From: Nocardioides daejeonensis
GTDB taxonomy: Bacteria > Actinomycetota > Actinomycetes > Propionibacteriales > Nocardioidaceae
Length of the DNA stretch: 64,000 bases
Assembly (NCBI RefSeq): GCF_003194585.1
Contig: NZ_QHKZ01000002.1
Span: forward strand, 62,001 to 126,000
Direction of reading: 5' to 3'
Shown here one piece after another: positions 26,187-34,860 of this stretch (positions are counted from its first letter, which is position 1; the number at the start of each line of letters is the position of its first letter). The notes beneath the pieces are model-generated. The model was given only the letters and a program-made list of their open reading frames with translations, made no database searches and was not told the DNA's origin. Position numbers and translations under genes: made by a program.

Positions 26187-26780
26187 TCAGGCGCGGACGC
26201 GGAGGACGCTGACCGCGAAGTCGGACTCGCGGGTGAAGGGCTCGAGGTCCCAGGTCGCGAAGCGGTGCTCCAGGGTGAGGCCAGCGGCCGTGATGTCGGC
26301 GTCGAACCGGCCGTAGGAGTACTCGTCTGCCCGACGGAAGCCGATCACGATCCGTCCGCCCGGGCGGACGTGGGCGGCAAGTCGCTCCAGGACGCTGCGT
26401 TCGGTCCCGGGTGCCACGAAGAGCATCACGTTGCCCGCGACGACTGCGATCTCGAACGGCTCCTCGTCCGCCAGGTCGAGGGTGGCCAGATCGCCGACCA
26501 GCCACCGCGGCCCGGGGTGATCCTCCTCGGCGGCGGCGATCAACTCGGGATCGACGTCGACCCCGACCACCACGTGTCCGCGGGCATGCAGCTCCCCACC
26601 GAGCCGGCCCGGCCCGCAACCGGCGTCGAGCACCCGTGCGGTCCGCGGCAGCATGGCGTCGATCGTCCGTGCCTCACCGGCCAGGTCCACTCCCTCGGCG
26701 GCCATCGTCCGGAACCGGTCGATGTACCACTGCGAGTGTCCGTCCTTGGTGTCGGTGAACCAACGTGGCTGGGTGCTCAT
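26187..26780 (-). CDS. Class I SAM-dependent methyltransferase
   Basis: This 197-aa protein has motif I VLDAGCGPGRLGGELHARGH, an acidic residue closing the adenosine site (VVGVDVDPELIAAAEE) and VRPGGRIVIGFRR. It is of the small, stand-alone methyltransferase 11/25 type. The substrate is unknown. It lies between two different repeat arrays within a block that otherwise keeps the Rv3545c-Rv3553 order, so it looks like a later insertion. There is no sign that it belongs to sterol catabolism. Confidence 0.8.
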   Translation of the reverse strand: MSTQPRWFTDTKDGHSQWYIDRFRTMAAEGVDLAGEARTIDAMLPRTARVLDAGCGPGRLGGELHARGHVVVGVDVDPELIAAAEEDHPGPRWLVGDLATLDLADEEPFEIAVVAGNVMLFVAPGTERSVLERLAAHVRPGGRIVIGFRRADEYSYGRFDADITAAGLTLEHRFATWDLEPFTRESDFAVSVLRVRA

Positions 26781-26842
26781 GCCGCCAGTCTCCCCCGCTC
26801 AGGTGCGGGCCGTCGTACCGGGTCTGCAACGTCCTGCGCCCC

Positions 26843-26980
26843 GGTCGCCAGAGCAACCAGGGCGCAGGACATTACGGGGGACGTCCTACGAGGTGGTCGC
26901 CAGAGCAACCAGGGCGCAGGACGTTACGGAGGGCGTCCTACGAGGTGGTCGCCAGAGCAACCACGACGCAGGACGTCAGC
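26843..26980. repeat. 52-bp tandem repeat, about 2.7 copies
   Basis: The unit beginning GGTCGCCAGAGCAACCAGGG starts at 26843, 26895 and 26947. The internal GCGCAGGACGT pairs with ACGTCCTGCGC at 26829-26839, giving hairpins. The array lies between the methyltransferase gene and the SDR gene, both read leftwards, and its sequence is unrelated to the two arrays at 14017 and 26005. Confidence 0.85.
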
Positions 26981-26986
26981 TTCTGC

Positions 26987-27865
26987 TCAGGTGCCGTAGA
27001 CCGGCTCCGGGGTCGCGCCCTCGGCCAGCAGAGCGTCGACGACCTCGCCGAGCTCGGCAGCCTCCCAGCGACGGCCGGCGTCACGGCTGGCGCCGTGGCG
27101 CCACGCGTCCTCCAGGGTGAGCTTGCCGCCGTCGATCTCGAAGACGCGCCCGGTGACGTGGCCGGCCTCCTCGGACGCAAGCCAGGCCACGACCGGCGAG
27201 TTGTCCTCGGGGAGCGCCATCTGCGAGGTGTCGAACGCGCCTTCGGTCATCCGGGTCTTCGCGACCGGCGCGATGGCGTTGACCGTGACGCCGACGCGAC
27301 CCAGCTCGGCGGCGGCGACCAACGTCATCGTCGCGATCCCGCCCTTCGCGGCGGAGTAGACGACCTGGCCGATGGAGCCCTGCAGGCCCGCACCCGACGT
27401 GGTGTTGATGACCCGGGCAGCGCGCTGGCGGTCGGCCTTGGACTCCGCGCGCCAGTACGCCGCCGCATGCCGGAGCGGGGCGAAGTGGCCCTTGAGGTGG
27501 ACCCGGATGACCGCGTCCCACTCCTCCTCGGTGGCGTTGACCAGCATTCGATCGCGGACGAATCCGGCATTGTTGACCAGGATGTCGAGGCCACCGAAGG
27601 TGTCGATCGCCTGCTGCACCATGGCGCCGGCCTGCTCGAAGTCAGCGACGTCGGCGCCGTTCACCACGGCCTGACCGCCCATCGCCTCGATCTCGGCGAC
27701 GACCTGGTGGGCCGGTGAGTCTTCCTTCTCCCCGTTGTTGGAGACGCCGAAGTCGTTGACGACGACCTTGGCGCCCTGGCGGGCGAGCTCCAGCGCGTGG
27801 GCACGGCCGATGCCGCGACCGGCTCCGGTGACGATGGCGACGCGGCCATCCAGGATCTTGCTCAT
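26987..27865 (-). CDS. SDR family oxidoreductase, Rv3548c-like
   Basis: This 292-aa short-chain dehydrogenase has VTGAGRGIGRAHALELARQG, LVNNAGFVRD, a catalytic Ser (INTTSGAGLQG) and YSAAKGGI. The long form with VVVNDFG resembles the hydroxyacyl-CoA dehydrogenase domain of multifunctional enzyme 2. By position it corresponds to Rv3548c in the KstR2 regulon. It probably oxidises a 3-hydroxyacyl-CoA made during ring degradation. The ATG at 27865 is 29 nt after the stop of the SDR gene upstream, and the two genes are co-transcribed away from echA20. Confidence 0.82.
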   Translation of the reverse strand: MSKILDGRVAIVTGAGRGIGRAHALELARQGAKVVVNDFGVSNNGEKEDSPAHQVVAEIEAMGGQAVVNGADVADFEQAGAMVQQAIDTFGGLDILVNNAGFVRDRMLVNATEEEWDAVIRVHLKGHFAPLRHAAAYWRAESKADRQRAARVINTTSGAGLQGSIGQVVYSAAKGGIATMTLVAAAELGRVGVTVNAIAPVAKTRMTEGAFDTSQMALPEDNSPVVAWLASEEAGHVTGRVFEIDGGKLTLEDAWRHGASRDAGRRWEAAELGEVVDALLAEGATPEPVYGT

Positions 27866-27894
27866 GTGAGGCTCCTTGGTTGACGCAGGCCTGA

Positions 27895-28656
27895 TCAGGC
27901 CTGGTTGAGGACGTGTTGGAAGACGGGTGGCTCGCCGCCGCCGTGACACTCGATACGGGCGCCGGTGACGTAGCTGGCGAGGTCGGAGGCGAGGAAGAGC
28001 GCCGTGGTGCCGATCTCCTCCGGACGTGCCATCCGTCCCATCGGGATGGTCTTCTCGATCGCGGCGACCGTCTTGTCGCCGCCGTAGTGGTCAGCAGTGT
28101 CGCTGGTGCGACACAGCCCCACGGTGATCGCGTTGACGCGCACCTTCGGCGCCCACTCCATTCCCGCGGTCACGGTGAGCTGGTCGACGGCCGCCTTCGC
28201 GGCGCCGTACACGGCGGTGCCGGGAGAGGGACGCCGCGCCGAGATGGAGGAGATGTTGACGATGCTCCCGCCCTGCTCCTGCTGCTGCATCACCCGGTTC
28301 GCGGCCTGGGCAACCAGGAGGACCGAGGTGAAGTTGAGCCCCATGATCTTGTCGTGGAACCGCGGCGAACCGTCCGCCAACAGCGCGTACGGCGCTCCAC
28401 CGGCGTTGTTGATCGCCACGTCGAGCCGACCGTGCTCGGCGACGATCCCGTCGATCATCGCCTCCACCCGCTCCGGATCCCGTACGTCGCAGATCACGTG
28501 ACTCGTGCCGGGCGCGGGCGTCTCGATCGCCGAGCGCGCGCACGTCACGACATGGGCTCCCGCGGAGACGAAGGTCCGGGCGATCCCGGCACCGATCCCC
28601 TTGGTGCCACCGGTGACCAGGACGACCCGGCCAGTGAGGTCAATGGAGAGTGACAT
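27895..28656 (-). CDS. SDR family oxidoreductase, Rv3549c-like
   Basis: This 253-aa protein has LVTGGTKGIGAGIARTFV, AINNAGG, a catalytic Ser (NISSISARRPS) and YGAAKAAVD with Tyr and Lys. It matches the place of Rv3549c. The start at 28656 directly faces a palindromic element and the divergent echA20 gene, so both directions are likely repressed by the same regulator. The substrate is unknown, presumably a CoA ester formed after opening of ring C or D. Confidence 0.82.
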   Translation of the reverse strand: MSLSIDLTGRVVLVTGGTKGIGAGIARTFVSAGAHVVTCARSAIETPAPGTSHVICDVRDPERVEAMIDGIVAEHGRLDVAINNAGGAPYALLADGSPRFHDKIMGLNFTSVLLVAQAANRVMQQQEQGGSIVNISSISARRPSPGTAVYGAAKAAVDQLTVTAGMEWAPKVRVNAITVGLCRTSDTADHYGGDKTVAAIEKTIPMGRMARPEEIGTTALFLASDLASYVTGARIECHGGGEPPVFQHVLNQA

Positions 28657-28659
28657 GCT

Positions 28660-28687
28660 GGTAGGCTACCAAGCAAACGTTTGGTTG
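28660..28687. promoter_or_regulatory. Palindromic operator between the SDR pair and echA20-ipdABC
   Basis: CAAACGTTTG (28674-28683) is a perfect palindrome within CCAAGCAAACGTTTGGTTG (28669-28687), next to a second one, GGTAGGCTACC (28660-28670). By context it could be the site of a KstR2 counterpart, although the bases do not match the known mycobacterial KstR2 motif well. A similar element is at 23461-23479. Confidence 0.55.
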
Positions 28688-28744
28688 TGTGGATCTGGTC
28701 CGTCCGATGCAGGACGCGCCGGTCACTGCGAAAGGTCGTAAGCG

Positions 28745-29509
28745 ATGGCAATCACCTCCGAGCTCCGTGAGGACCACATCCGGGTCATCACGATGGAACA
28801 CGGCAAGGTCAACGCGCTCCCCGTCTCCGACTGGTACGCCGTCGCGCAGGCCCTCGACGAGGCCGGGCGGGACCGGAGCACCCACGTCGTCGTGCTGCGA
28901 GCCGAGGGCCGGGGCTTCAACGCCGGGGTGGACATCAAGGAGATGCAGAACACCAGCGGCTTCGAAGCCCTGCTGGGCGCCAACTCCGGCTGCTACGCCG
29001 CGTTCAAGGCCGTCTACGAGTGCCCGGTCCCGGTGATCGCCGCGGTCAACGGTCACTGCATCGGCGGGGGCGTCGGCCTGGTCGGCAATGCCGATGTCGT
29101 GCTGGCCTCCGAGGACGCCTACTTCTCGGTGCCCGAGGTCAACCAGGGCGCCCTGGGCGCTGCCACCCACATGGCCCGCCTGGTGCCGCAGCACATGATG
29201 CGCACCCTGTACTTCACCGCCGGCAAGATCGCCGCCACGGACCTGCTGCAGTTCGGCTCGGTCCACCGCGTGGTGCCTCGCGAGGAGCTCGACGAGGCCG
29301 CTCTCGAGGTCGCTCGGGTGATCGCCGGCAAGAACAACAAGGTCATCCGGGCCGCCAAGGAGGCCATCAACGGGATCGACCCCATCGACGTCAACAAGAG
29401 CTATCGCTTCGAGCAGGGCTTCACCTTCGAGCTCAACCTCATGGGTGTGGCCGATGAACTCCGCGACGACTTCGCAGGCACGAGCAAGGCCAAGGAGGCC
29501 ACCAAGTGA
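28745..29509 (+). CDS. echA20: Enoyl-CoA hydratase family ring hydrolase, EchA20-like
   Basis: This 254-aa crotonase-fold protein has RAEGRGFNAGVDIKEM and NGHCIGGGVGLVGNAD. It occupies the place of EchA20 (Rv3550), which hydrolytically opens the five-membered ring D of the CoA-linked steroid remnant in M. tuberculosis. The stop overlaps the GTG of ipdA by four bases, so translation is coupled. The protein starts 58 bp after the divergent operator. Function follows from the conserved order echA20-ipdA-ipdB-ipdC as well as the family. Confidence 0.9.
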   Translation: MAITSELREDHIRVITMEHGKVNALPVSDWYAVAQALDEAGRDRSTHVVVLRAEGRGFNAGVDIKEMQNTSGFEALLGANSGCYAAFKAVYECPVPVIAAVNGHCIGGGVGLVGNADVVLASEDAYFSVPEVNQGALGAATHMARLVPQHMMRTLYFTAGKIAATDLLQFGSVHRVVPREELDEAALEVARVIAGKNNKVIRAAKEAINGIDPIDVNKSYRFEQGFTFELNLMGVADELRDDFAGTSKAKEATK

Positions 29510-30393
29510 CACGACCGCGCAGCAAGAAGATGACGATCGACGAGGTCGTCGCCCAACTCTCCGACGGCATGACCATCGGCATCGGCGGCTGGGGGCCGCG
29601 GCGCAAGCCGATGGCTCTGGTCCGCGCCATCCTGCGCTCGGACCTGAAGGACCTCACCATCGTCTCGTGGGGCGGCGCCGACGTCGGCCTGCTCGCCGAG
29701 GCCGGCAAGATCAAGAAGCTGGTCTACGCGTTCGTCACCATGGACACCGTCCCGCTGGAGCCGAACTTCCAGGCAGCCCGCCAGAACCGCACGATCCCGG
29801 AGATCTGCGAGTGGGACGAGGGCATGTTCCAGACCGGCCTGAAGGCAGCCGCTGAGCGACTCCCCTTCCTGCCGATGCGCGCCGGCCTGGGATCCGACGT
29901 ACTGGTCAACAACCCGGACCTCAAGCTCGTCGCCAGCCCGTACGCCGACGAGAACGGCGATCTCGAGGAGTTCGTGGCGGTGCCGGCACTCAAGCTCGAC
30001 GTCGCCCTGGTGCACCTGAACCGTGCCGACGAGCACGGCAACGCGACGTACCTCGGGCCGGACCCGTACTTCGACGACCTCTTCGCGATGGCTGCGGAGA
30101 AGACCTTCGTGTCGTGCGAGCAGATCATCGACACGGCCGGCCTCACCACCGACGTTCCGGTGCAGCGCGTGCTGCTCAACCGGATGATGGTCGCCGGCGT
30201 CGTGGAGACGCCGAACGGGGCGCACTTCACCAACTGCGTGCCCGACTACGAGCGCGACGAGAAGTTCCAGAAGCACTATGCGGCCTCCACCAAGGACCCC
30301 GAGGCGTGGGCTGCGTTCAAGGAGCGCTTCCTCTCCGGTGACGAGGCGGCCTACCAGGCCGCCGTGCAGGCATTCCACGCTGAGCAGGCTTGA
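29506..30393 (+). CDS. ipdA: COCHEA-CoA hydrolase subunit A (CoA-transferase fold), IpdA
   Basis: This 295-aa protein has the CoA-transferase family I alpha fold (KMTIDEVVAQLSDGMTIGIGGWG at the start, ADVGLLAEAGKIKKLV). IpdA and IpdB together open ring C of the steroid-derived COCHEA-CoA and are not real CoA transferases. The length agrees with mycobacterial IpdA (about 292 aa). It starts with GTG 29506 inside the echA20 stop. ipdB follows 10 nt after the stop. Confidence 0.9.
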   Translation: MTRPRSKKMTIDEVVAQLSDGMTIGIGGWGPRRKPMALVRAILRSDLKDLTIVSWGGADVGLLAEAGKIKKLVYAFVTMDTVPLEPNFQAARQNRTIPEICEWDEGMFQTGLKAAAERLPFLPMRAGLGSDVLVNNPDLKLVASPYADENGDLEEFVAVPALKLDVALVHLNRADEHGNATYLGPDPYFDDLFAMAAEKTFVSCEQIIDTAGLTTDVPVQRVLLNRMMVAGVVETPNGAHFTNCVPDYERDEKFQKHYAASTKDPEAWAAFKERFLSGDEAAYQAAVQAFHAEQA

Positions 30394-30403
30394 GGAGTAG
30401 ACG

Positions 30404-31186
30404 ATGACTGACGTGAACAGCACCATCTCCCGCGCAGAGGTCTGCGCCGCTGCCATTGCCGACGCATTCGCCGAGGACGGCGAGATCTTCGGCTCCCCGA
30501 TGGGCACCCTGCCCATGCTCGGGGTCCGCCTCGCGAAGCTCACCTCGAACCCGGAGCTGGTGATCTCCGACGGCGAGTCCCTCTTCCTCGGCGGCGTGCC
30601 GCCGCTCTTCGCGAAGGGCGACGTCGTGGAGGGCTTCATCCCGTTCCGCCGCGTCTTCGACGTGGTCGCCTACGGCAAGCGGCACGTGATGATGGGCGCC
30701 ACCCAGGTCGACAAGCACGGCAACCAGAACATCTCCGCGATCGGTGACTTCGCCCAGCCGCAGCGCCAGCTGCTCGGGTCGCGCGGCGCTCCGGGCAACA
30801 CAGTCAACAACCGCACCTCCTACTGGGTGCCGAAGCACAGCCCGCGAGTCTTCGTCGAGAAGGTCGACATCGTCTCCGGCGTCGGCCCCAAGGCGGCCAA
30901 GGCTGCTGGACCGGCGGCGGCGAAGTACAACGACATCCACCGGATCGTCTCCAACCTGGGCGTCTTCGACATGCGCGGGCCCGACGACACGATGCGGCTT
31001 CTCTCCGTGCACCCCGGCGTGACTGTCGACGACGTGGTCGCCGCCACCGGCTTCGCCCTGCACATCGAGGGCGACGTGCCGACCACCCGCGAGCCGGACT
31101 CGACCGAGCTGATGATCATCCGGAACGTCCTCGACCCGAAGAGCATCCGTGACCGCGAGGTCCCGCCGGTGGAGGCGGCGAAGTGA
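30404..31186 (+). CDS. ipdB: COCHEA-CoA hydrolase subunit B (CoA-transferase fold), IpdB
   Basis: This 260-aa protein has the beta-subunit fold of CoA transferases (DGESLFLGGVPPLF, then VDKHGNQNISAIGDF) and forms a complex with IpdA. The sequence ISAIGDFAQPQRQLLGSRG is characteristic of the IpdB group. It sits between ipdA and ipdC, and its last bases overlap the GTG of ipdC (GTGA at 31183-31186). The pair acts in the cytoplasm on one of the last steroid-ring intermediates. Confidence 0.9.
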   Translation: MTDVNSTISRAEVCAAAIADAFAEDGEIFGSPMGTLPMLGVRLAKLTSNPELVISDGESLFLGGVPPLFAKGDVVEGFIPFRRVFDVVAYGKRHVMMGATQVDKHGNQNISAIGDFAQPQRQLLGSRGAPGNTVNNRTSYWVPKHSPRVFVEKVDIVSGVGPKAAKAAGPAAAKYNDIHRIVSNLGVFDMRGPDDTMRLLSVHPGVTVDDVVAATGFALHIEGDVPTTREPDSTELMIIRNVLDPKSIRDREVPPVEAAK

Positions 31187-32253
31187 CCACCGAGCAGCTC
31201 CTGCGTACGCCGCTGACCGAGCTGGTCGGCGTACGGCACCCGGTCGTGCAGACCGGGATGGGTTGGGTCGCCGGGCCGCGGCTCGTCTCGGCGACCGCCA
31301 ACGCGGGCGGCCTCGGCATCCTCGCCTCTGCGACGATGACGCACGCCGAGCTGGAGCAGGCGATCCTCGAGGTGAAGGGCCGCACCGACCAGCCCTTCGG
31401 CGTGAACCTGCGCGCCGACGCTGCGGACGCACCGGCCCGCTGCGAGCTGCTCATCGAGCACGGTGTGAAGGTCGCCTCGTTCGCGCTGGCCCCGAAGCCG
31501 GAGCTGATCGCGAAGCTGAAGGAGCACGACATCGTCGTGATCCCGAGCGTCGGACTGCCCAAGCACGCCAAGAAGGTCGCCTCCTGGGGCGCCGACGCGG
31601 TGATGATCCAGGGCGGCGAGGGCGGTGGCCACACCGGTTCGACGCCGACCACGCTGCTGCTTCCGTCAGTGCTCGATGCGGTCGACATCCCGGTCATCGC
31701 CGCAGGCGGCTTCTTCGACGGCCGCGGTCTCGCCGCGGCGCTCTCCTACGGAGCCGCCGGCATCGGCATGGGCACCCGCTTCCTGCTCACTGCCGACAGC
31801 GCGGTGCCGCAGGCGGTCAAGGAGCTCTATCTGACCTACGGCCTCGACGGCACCGTCGTCACCGCCAAGGTCGACGGGATGCCGCACCGGATGCTGCGGA
31901 CCCCGTTCGTGGAGGAGATCGAGGAGACCAGCGCCGTACGCCGCCTCGGTCCCACGGTCCGCCGCACCCTGGAGTTCAAGAAGATGTCCGGCATGTCCTG
32001 GCTGCAGCTCGCCAAGGACGGCCGCGAGATGAAGAAGACCCAGGGCCGCACCCTCGCGCAGATGACGCTGGCCGCCAACACGCCGATGATGCTCAAGGCC
32101 GGTCTGGTCGAGGGCGACACCGACGCCGGCGTGCTCGCCGCCGGCCAAGTCGTCGGCGTCCTCGACGACCTCCCCACCTGCGAGGAGCTCATCGACCGCG
32201 TCGTCACCCAGGCCGCCGCCGAGCTCGCTCGCGCCCACTCCTACCTGGCCTGA
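31183..32253 (+). CDS. ipdC: Flavin-dependent oxidoreductase IpdC
   Basis: This 356-aa nitronate-monooxygenase-fold flavoprotein has VRHPVVQTGMGWVAG, MIQGGEGGGHTG and IPVIAAGGFFDGRG for FMN phosphate binding. It is the Rv3553 counterpart. IpdC acts on the 5-hydroxylated bicyclic CoA ester before ring D opening. It is coupled to ipdB by a 4-nt overlap and is last in the operon. Copy 2 of the structured repeat begins 6 nt after its stop, as copy 1 does after ltp3. Confidence 0.88.
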   Translation: MTTEQLLRTPLTELVGVRHPVVQTGMGWVAGPRLVSATANAGGLGILASATMTHAELEQAILEVKGRTDQPFGVNLRADAADAPARCELLIEHGVKVASFALAPKPELIAKLKEHDIVVIPSVGLPKHAKKVASWGADAVMIQGGEGGGHTGSTPTTLLLPSVLDAVDIPVIAAGGFFDGRGLAAALSYGAAGIGMGTRFLLTADSAVPQAVKELYLTYGLDGTVVTAKVDGMPHRMLRTPFVEEIEETSAVRRLGPTVRRTLEFKKMSGMSWLQLAKDGREMKKTQGRTLAQMTLAANTPMMLKAGLVEGDTDAGVLAAGQVVGVLDDLPTCEELIDRVVTQAAAELARAHSYLA

Positions 32254-32258
32254 ACTGG

Positions 32259-32339
32259 TGTGGATTCCCCGCCCGGGCGGGGAAACTGTCGCTTGGTGTG
32301 CGTAGCTACGGCATACAAGCATGCAAAAACGTCACACAG
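32259..32339. repeat. Structured intergenic element, copy 2
   Basis: The first 26 bp (32259-32284, centre CGCCCGGGCG) are identical to 20144-20169. The middle is an imperfect palindrome (32291-32320, centre CGTAGCTACG). GTCACACAG at 32331-32339 lies exactly 72 bp after the element start, as in copy 1. The ungapped 81-bp alignment keeps the palindromic plan while many arm bases differ. Confidence 0.85.
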
Positions 32340-32340
32340 T

Positions 32341-32380
32341 CCCTGAGCCCGTACGGCGCACCCGCCTTACGGGCTCAGGG
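32341..32380. terminator. Terminator hairpin after ipdC
   Basis: CCCTGAGCCCGTA (32341-32353) pairs perfectly with TACGGGCTCAGGG (32368-32380) around a 14-nt loop. It lies between the convergent ipdC and lipoprotein genes and may serve both. Confidence 0.7.
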
Positions 32381-32466
32381 TCGTCGTACGCGCTGGCGCG
32401 AGTCGTCGGTGCCGCGGGCGCTACCGAGGGACGTCGACCGCGGCGGCAGGGCTCTCGGGGAGAGGC

Positions 32467-32790
32467 TCACTCACAGAGCTTCATCGCAGCGTCACGCACG
32501 AGGCGGGCCTGTACGGCGGTGGCGTCCTCCGCCCACGGCCGCCGACTCAGGTCCGGATCGAGGAGGCCCAGTGTGTTGCCGTTGACGGTGAACGTCGGCA
32601 TGACGCCCATCTCGCAGGCAAGCACGCCTCTCTCCACGGCGAAGGGCCACGCATCTCCGTAGGAGTCACGATCGATCTCCTTCGACACGATGCCCTTGGA
32701 CTCCTGGGTGCCACCGTCTGAGAAGCAACCCGCGGTGAGGACGACAGCGAGCAACGCGGCACCGGCGAGGCACGGTCTCCTGGTCGCCAC
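32467..32790 (-). CDS. Small lipoprotein, DUF2511-like
   Basis: This 107-aa protein has a lipoprotein signal (LLAVVLTAGC, lipobox Cys near residue 22) and a mature domain with YGDAWPFAVERGVLACE and FTVNGNTLGL, as in DUF2511 proteins. It would be anchored on the outer face of the membrane. Two Cys in the mature part (LACE, KLCE) may form a disulfide. The GTG at 32790 is 9 nt downstream of the parE stop, so it may be read from the parE transcript. Function is unknown. Confidence 0.72.
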   Translation of the reverse strand: MATRRPCLAGAALLAVVLTAGCFSDGGTQESKGIVSKEIDRDSYGDAWPFAVERGVLACEMGVMPTFTVNGNTLGLLDPDLSRRPWAEDATAVQARLVRDAAMKLCE

Positions 32791-32799
32791 ACGGCCCCG

Positions 32800-34860
32800 T
32801 CAGGCGTCCAGCGCTTGCGCGTCGACCTCGTAGGCACCCTGCACGATGAACTCCTTGCGCGGAGCGACCTCGGAGCCCATCAGCAGCTCGAAGACCCGCG
32901 AGGCAGCGTCGGCATCGTCGACGGTGATCCGGCGCAAGGTGCGGTGCCGCGGGTCCATCGTGGTCTCGGCCAGCTGGTCGGCGTCCATCTCGCCCAGACC
33001 CTTGTAGCGCTGCACCGGGTCCTTCCAGCGCACGTTCTTCTTCGCCAGCTCGGCGAGCTTGCGCTGCAACTCGGCGTCGGAGTAGGTGTAGACGTACTTG
33101 TCCATGCCCTTCTTCGGGTTGGACAGCTCGATGCGGTGCAGCGGCGGCACCGCGGAGTAGACCCGGCCCTCCCGGATCAGGTCGGGCATGTACTTGAAGA
33201 AGAGCGTGGCCAGCAGGCAGCGGATGTGCGCGCCGTCGGAGTCCGCATCGGCCATGAAGATGATCCGGCCGTAGCGCCGTGCGTCGAGGTCGAACGTCCG
33301 CCCGGAGCCGGCGCCGACCACCTGGATGATCGAGGCACACTCGGCGTTCTTGAGCATGTCGCCGACCGAGGCCTTCTGCACGTTGAGGATCTTGCCGCGG
33401 ATCGGCAGCAGCGCCTGGAACTCCGAGTTCCGAGCGAGCTTCGCGGTGCCGAGGGCCGAGTCACCCTCGACGATGAAGAGCTCGGAGAGGTCGTTGTCGC
33501 CGGACCGGCAGTCGGCGAGCTTCGCAGGAAGCGTCGAGGACTCGAGCGCGTTCTTGCGCCGCTGGGTCTCCTTGAGCTGGCGCGCGGAGATCCGGGTCTT
33601 GGCCGCCCCGGCGACCTTCTCCATCACCAGCTTGGCCTGGGCCTTCTCAGCCCGCTTGGTGGAGGTGAGGAACTCCTTGAGCTCCTTGGCCACCACCTTG
33701 CGTACGACGCTGCGGGCGGCCGGGGTCCCCAGGATCTCCTTGGTCTGACCCTCGAACTGCGGCTCCGCAAGGCGCACGGTCACGACGGCCGTCATGCCTT
33801 CGAGCACGTCGTCCTTGATCACGTCGGCGTCGTTGTTCTTCAGCGCCTTCGTCTGCCGCATGACCTCGTTGAAGGTCTTCGTCGCAGCCTGCTCGAAGCC
33901 GGCCACGTGGGTGCCGCCCTTCGGCGTGGCGATCACGTTGACGAACGACTTCATCTGGTGCTCGTAGCCGTGCCCCCAGCGCACCGCCACGTCGACGGCG
34001 AGCTCCCGCTCGACCTCCTGTGGCGTCATGTGGCCCTTGTCGTCGAGCAACGGCACGGTCTCGGTGAAGGTGCCCTGCCCCTGCAGGCGCAGCACGTCGG
34101 TCACCGGCTGGTCGGAGGCAAGAAACTCCACGAACTCGCCGATTCCGCCATCGTGCCTGAACTTCTCCTCCACCAGCTCCGGGCCGCGGTGGTCGCTGAT
34201 CACCAGTTCCAGACCGGGCACGATGAAGGAGGTCTGGCGCGCCCGGGCGACGAGCTCGTCCCAGACGTAGGTCGCGTCCTTGGTGAAGATCTGCCGGTCC
34301 GGCCAGAACCGGATACGGGTGCCGGACTTCCCCTTCACGACACGCTTGCCCTTGCGGGTCAGGCCGGACTGCGGCGCGAACGACGCCGAGGGGCCCTCCC
34401 CCTCGAAGATCCCGGGTACGCCGCGCCGGAAGCTCAACCCCTGCGTTGCGGGCGAACGGTCGACGTCGATGTCCATCCGACTCGACAGGGCGTTGACGAC
34501 CGACAGGCCGACGCCGTGCAGGCCACCGGTCGCGACGTACGAACCGCCTCCGAACTTGCCACCCGCGTGCAGCTTCGTGGCGACCACCTCGACGCCGGGG
34601 AGACCGGTGCGCGGCTCCTTGTCGGTCGGGATGCCGCGACCGTTGTCGTACACCTCGACCGAGCCGTCCGGGTGCAGCGTCACCTCGACGGCGGTCGCGG
34701 CGCCGGCGAGCGCCTCGTCGACACCGTTGTCGATGATCTCCCAGACGCAATGCATCAGGCCCCGCGTGTCGGTGGAGCCGATGTACATCCCTGGCCGCTT
34801 GCGCACCGCCTCAAGTCCCTCGAGGACGAGCAGATGCGCTGCGTTGTACGTGTTGTCGAT
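32800..34860 (-). CDS. Type IIA topoisomerase ATPase subunit (ParE/GyrB-like) with apparent AUC start
   Basis: The protein has the GHKL ATPase motifs (EIIDNGVDEAL, DNGRGIPTD, GGLHGVGLSVVNALS), the transducer, and the Toprim domain with VEGDSALG and MADADSDGAHI. Length and the tail KEFIVQGAYEVDAQALDA fit ParE of actinomycetes, and the principal sigma gene nearby recalls the Streptomyces hrdB/parE neighbourhood. The conserved start TYNAAHLLVLEGLEAVRKRPG is encoded upstream of the first in-frame GTG (34806), but no ATG, GTG or TTG exists before the next stop. AAGGA lies at 34868-34872, 4 or 7 nt before ATC ATC (34863, 34860), so an AUC start is likely. An alternative is GTG 34806 with a truncated ATPase domain. 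Confidence 0.82.
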   Translation of the reverse strand: MDNTYNAAHLLVLEGLEAVRKRPGMYIGSTDTRGLMHCVWEIIDNGVDEALAGAATAVEVTLHPDGSVEVYDNGRGIPTDKEPRTGLPGVEVVATKLHAGGKFGGGSYVATGGLHGVGLSVVNALSSRMDIDVDRSPATQGLSFRRGVPGIFEGEGPSASFAPQSGLTRKGKRVVKGKSGTRIRFWPDRQIFTKDATYVWDELVARARQTSFIVPGLELVISDHRGPELVEEKFRHDGGIGEFVEFLASDQPVTDVLRLQGQGTFTETVPLLDDKGHMTPQEVERELAVDVAVRWGHGYEHQMKSFVNVIATPKGGTHVAGFEQAATKTFNEVMRQTKALKNNDADVIKDDVLEGMTAVVTVRLAEPQFEGQTKEILGTPAARSVVRKVVAKELKEFLTSTKRAEKAQAKLVMEKVAGAAKTRISARQLKETQRRKNALESSTLPAKLADCRSGDNDLSELFIVEGDSALGTAKLARNSEFQALLPIRGKILNVQKASVGDMLKNAECASIIQVVGAGSGRTFDLDARRYGRIIFMADADSDGAHIRCLLATLFFKYMPDLIREGRVYSAVPPLHRIELSNPKKGMDKYVYTYSDAELQRKLAELAKKNVRWKDPVQRYKGLGEMDADQLAETTMDPRHRTLRRITVDDADAASRVFELLMGSEVAPRKEFIVQGAYEVDAQALDA

